Position numbers and translations under genes: made by a program. From contig JABUUG010000003.1 of NCBI GenBank assembly GCA_021443285.1, positions 1 through 12,162 on the forward strand: 12,162 bases of DNA, given 5' to 3'. The stretch's first letter is position 1. Each line of letters opens with the position of its first letter. This DNA is from Bacteroidaceae bacterium. GTDB lineage: Bacteria > Bacteroidota > Bacteroidia > Bacteroidales > Bacteroidaceae. Under the pieces are notes generated by a model. The model had not been told where the DNA came from. It saw nothing but the letters and a program-made list of their open reading frames with translations, and made no database searches. Positions 11,413 through 12,162 of the stretch are shown one piece after another.

Positions 11413-11427
11413 CAAAAATGCTTCAAG

Positions 11428-11844
11428 ATGAAAAAGACGACATTCAGAATATCCTGCGACGGCTTCGTTGATACAGAGTCTGTACTACGGCAGATAGAGT
11501 ACATGATTAACGGACTGCACAAGGCTGGATATTACGACATTATCCTGAAGGAGCATAAAGAAAACAGGAGCATTGAGCAGAACAAGTACTACTGGAAGAT
11601 TATCGGTGCTTTGGAGGAGTACACGGGCTACCCGAAAGAAAACCTGCACGCCTTCTTCAAGAGGAAATTCCTGACGCGGTATGTGCGGTGTTTCGAGAGC
11701 AAGTTTATAGAGGAGACATCTACCACACAGTTATCTGTCAAGGAAATGACGGAATATATAGAGAAGGTTACGGCTTATATCCTTACAGAGATAGAGCCAA
11801 ACTTTATGCTGCCGCCTTTGGAGAAATACCTTAAAGAGAATTGA
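11428..11844 (+). CDS. NinB-like recombination protein
   Basis: 138 aa. The segment R47-S-I-E-Q-N-K-Y-Y-W56-K-I-I-G-A-L, followed by a helical region with AFFKRKFLTRY (75-85) and KEMTEYIEKVTAYILTE (105-121), matches the NinB (lambda Orf) family layout, in which 'R-(S/T)-x-x-Q-N' opens a helical core. NinB/Orf binds single-stranded DNA and SSB and helps load the phage annealing protein. That fits a gene order of Rad52-like, nuclease, SSB-like, then NinB-like. Its stop codon is 4 nt before the next start. No truncation is seen. Family assignment is from recalled motifs. Confidence 0.72.
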   Translation: MKKTTFRISCDGFVDTESVLRQIEYMINGLHKAGYYDIILKEHKENRSIEQNKYYWKIIGALEEYTGYPKENLHAFFKRKFLTRYVRCFESKFIEETSTTQLSVKEMTEYIEKVTAYILTEIEPNFMLPPLEKYLKEN

Positions 11845-11848
11845 TGAT

Positions 11849-12162
11849 ATGAAAATAAGCACGCAACATTGGTTTAGGAGGAATGTCCCATTGGTGTTAT
11901 TCTACATATTAGAGAGTGCTGATGATAACGGAATAGCGGAAATATCCGTCAGGGGAATGGCTAAAGAATTGGGTATTACAAGAGAGGCTGCAATAGCCGC
12001 AATGTCAAAACTTACAAAGTATGGCATTTTAAGTGATATACACCAAAACACACACCAATTTACACACCAAAACACACACCACATAAAAGCCTACAAATTA
12101 AATACTTACGATATATTTGCACACCAGTTTACACACCAATTTACACACCAAAACACACACCA
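11849..12162 (+). CDS. Replication initiator-like winged-helix protein, partial at window edge
   Basis: The first 104 codons are present and the frame runs off the window. The N-terminus MKISTQHWFRRNVPLVLFYILESADDNGIAEISVRGMAKELGITREAAIAAMSKLTKYGIL (residues 1-60) is a winged helix-turn-helix, as in phage and plasmid replication-associated proteins. It is followed by an unusual His/Gln/Thr-rich stretch built of THQN/THQF repeats (about residues 64-79 and 91-104), separated by KAYKLNTYDIF. The repeats are encoded by 12-bp iterons, so the gene probably contains its own origin, like lambda O. The start ATG lies 4 nt after the NinB-like stop. The rest of the protein cannot be judged; a plain transcription regulator is an alternative. 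Confidence 0.65.
   Translation, partial: MKISTQHWFRRNVPLVLFYILESADDNGIAEISVRGMAKELGITREAAIAAMSKLTKYGILSDIHQNTHQFTHQNTHHIKAYKLNTYDIFAHQFTHQFTHQNTH
12038..12162. repeat. 12-bp iterons inside the initiator gene (candidate replication origin)
   Basis: Cluster 1 (12038-12085) has four 12-bp units close to ACACACCAAAAC or ACACACCAATTT, end to end. After a 33-bp AT-rich gap, cluster 2 (12119-12162) has three more full units and the start of a fourth, cut by the window edge. Each unit is 12 bp, close to one helical turn, and is in frame, giving Thr-His-Gln-(Asn/Phe). Directly repeated units of this kind are the usual form of initiator-binding iterons. Confidence 0.65.

Noticed and set aside
12038..12162. 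A CRISPR array
   Set aside because: The units are 12 bp, abut without spacers and are in frame with a coding sequence, so iterons fit better.

Overview
The window looks like part of a temperate bacteriophage (integrated prophage or free/permuted phage genome) of the Bacteroidales, in the Bacteroides/Prevotella range. The reasons are: promoter-like boxes of the Bacteroidetes type (TAnnTTTG) at the expected places; little Shine-Dalgarno signal before the genes; a tyrosine recombinase with the Bacteroidetes-style 'TGLAYADL' motif; a DUF3127-type OB-fold protein; and a repressor containing the 'LSAEWLLRGKGEML' signature common in Bacteroidetes phage repressors. No host housekeeping gene, rRNA or intact tRNA was seen.

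Layout. (1) 1-570 is AT-rich and non-coding, with a 29-bp tandem duplication and a leftward terminator. (2) 571-5844 is a tightly packed leftward operon of nine genes. From promoter to terminator they are a possible tail/structural protein, three unrecognised proteins, a small DnaA domain-IV-like HTH protein, another unrecognised protein, a RepA/KaiC-like AAA ATPase (probable helicase), an unrecognised protein, and a RuvC-like resolvase. A perfect TAnnTTTG box lies about 40 nt upstream of its first gene. (3) 5989-7196 is a leftward integrase gene with its own terminator. (4) 7197-7499 is non-coding and attachment-like, with four GGTACAAC direct repeats, inverted repeats and two strong hairpins. 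(5) 7500-7953 is the lysogeny switch: a leftward 114-aa HTH/coiled-coil repressor and three 18-bp operator-like dyads, the last lying inside a rightward TAnnTTTG promoter. (6) 7954-8839 has a structured leader RNA and three small early genes, one HTH/Xis-like. (7) 8840-9346 has no convincing gene but is dense in RNA-like structure and holds two terminator hairpins. (8) 9347-12162 is a rightward recombination/replication module: Rad52-like annealing protein, PD-(D/E)XK nuclease, DUF3127 OB-fold protein with an SSB-like tail, NinB-like protein, and the start of a winged-helix initiator carrying 12-bp iterons inside its own coding sequence.

Inferred logic: the repressor holds the rightward promoter (and perhaps the leftward one) shut. 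On induction the right arm makes recombination and origin-binding proteins, and the left arm supplies helicase, resolvase and accessory proteins. The most promising undescribed items are the structured RNA region at 8845-9322, the operator/leader control region, and the leftward operon of mostly unrecognised genes. All functions are inferred from sequence patterns read by eye; no database search was run.
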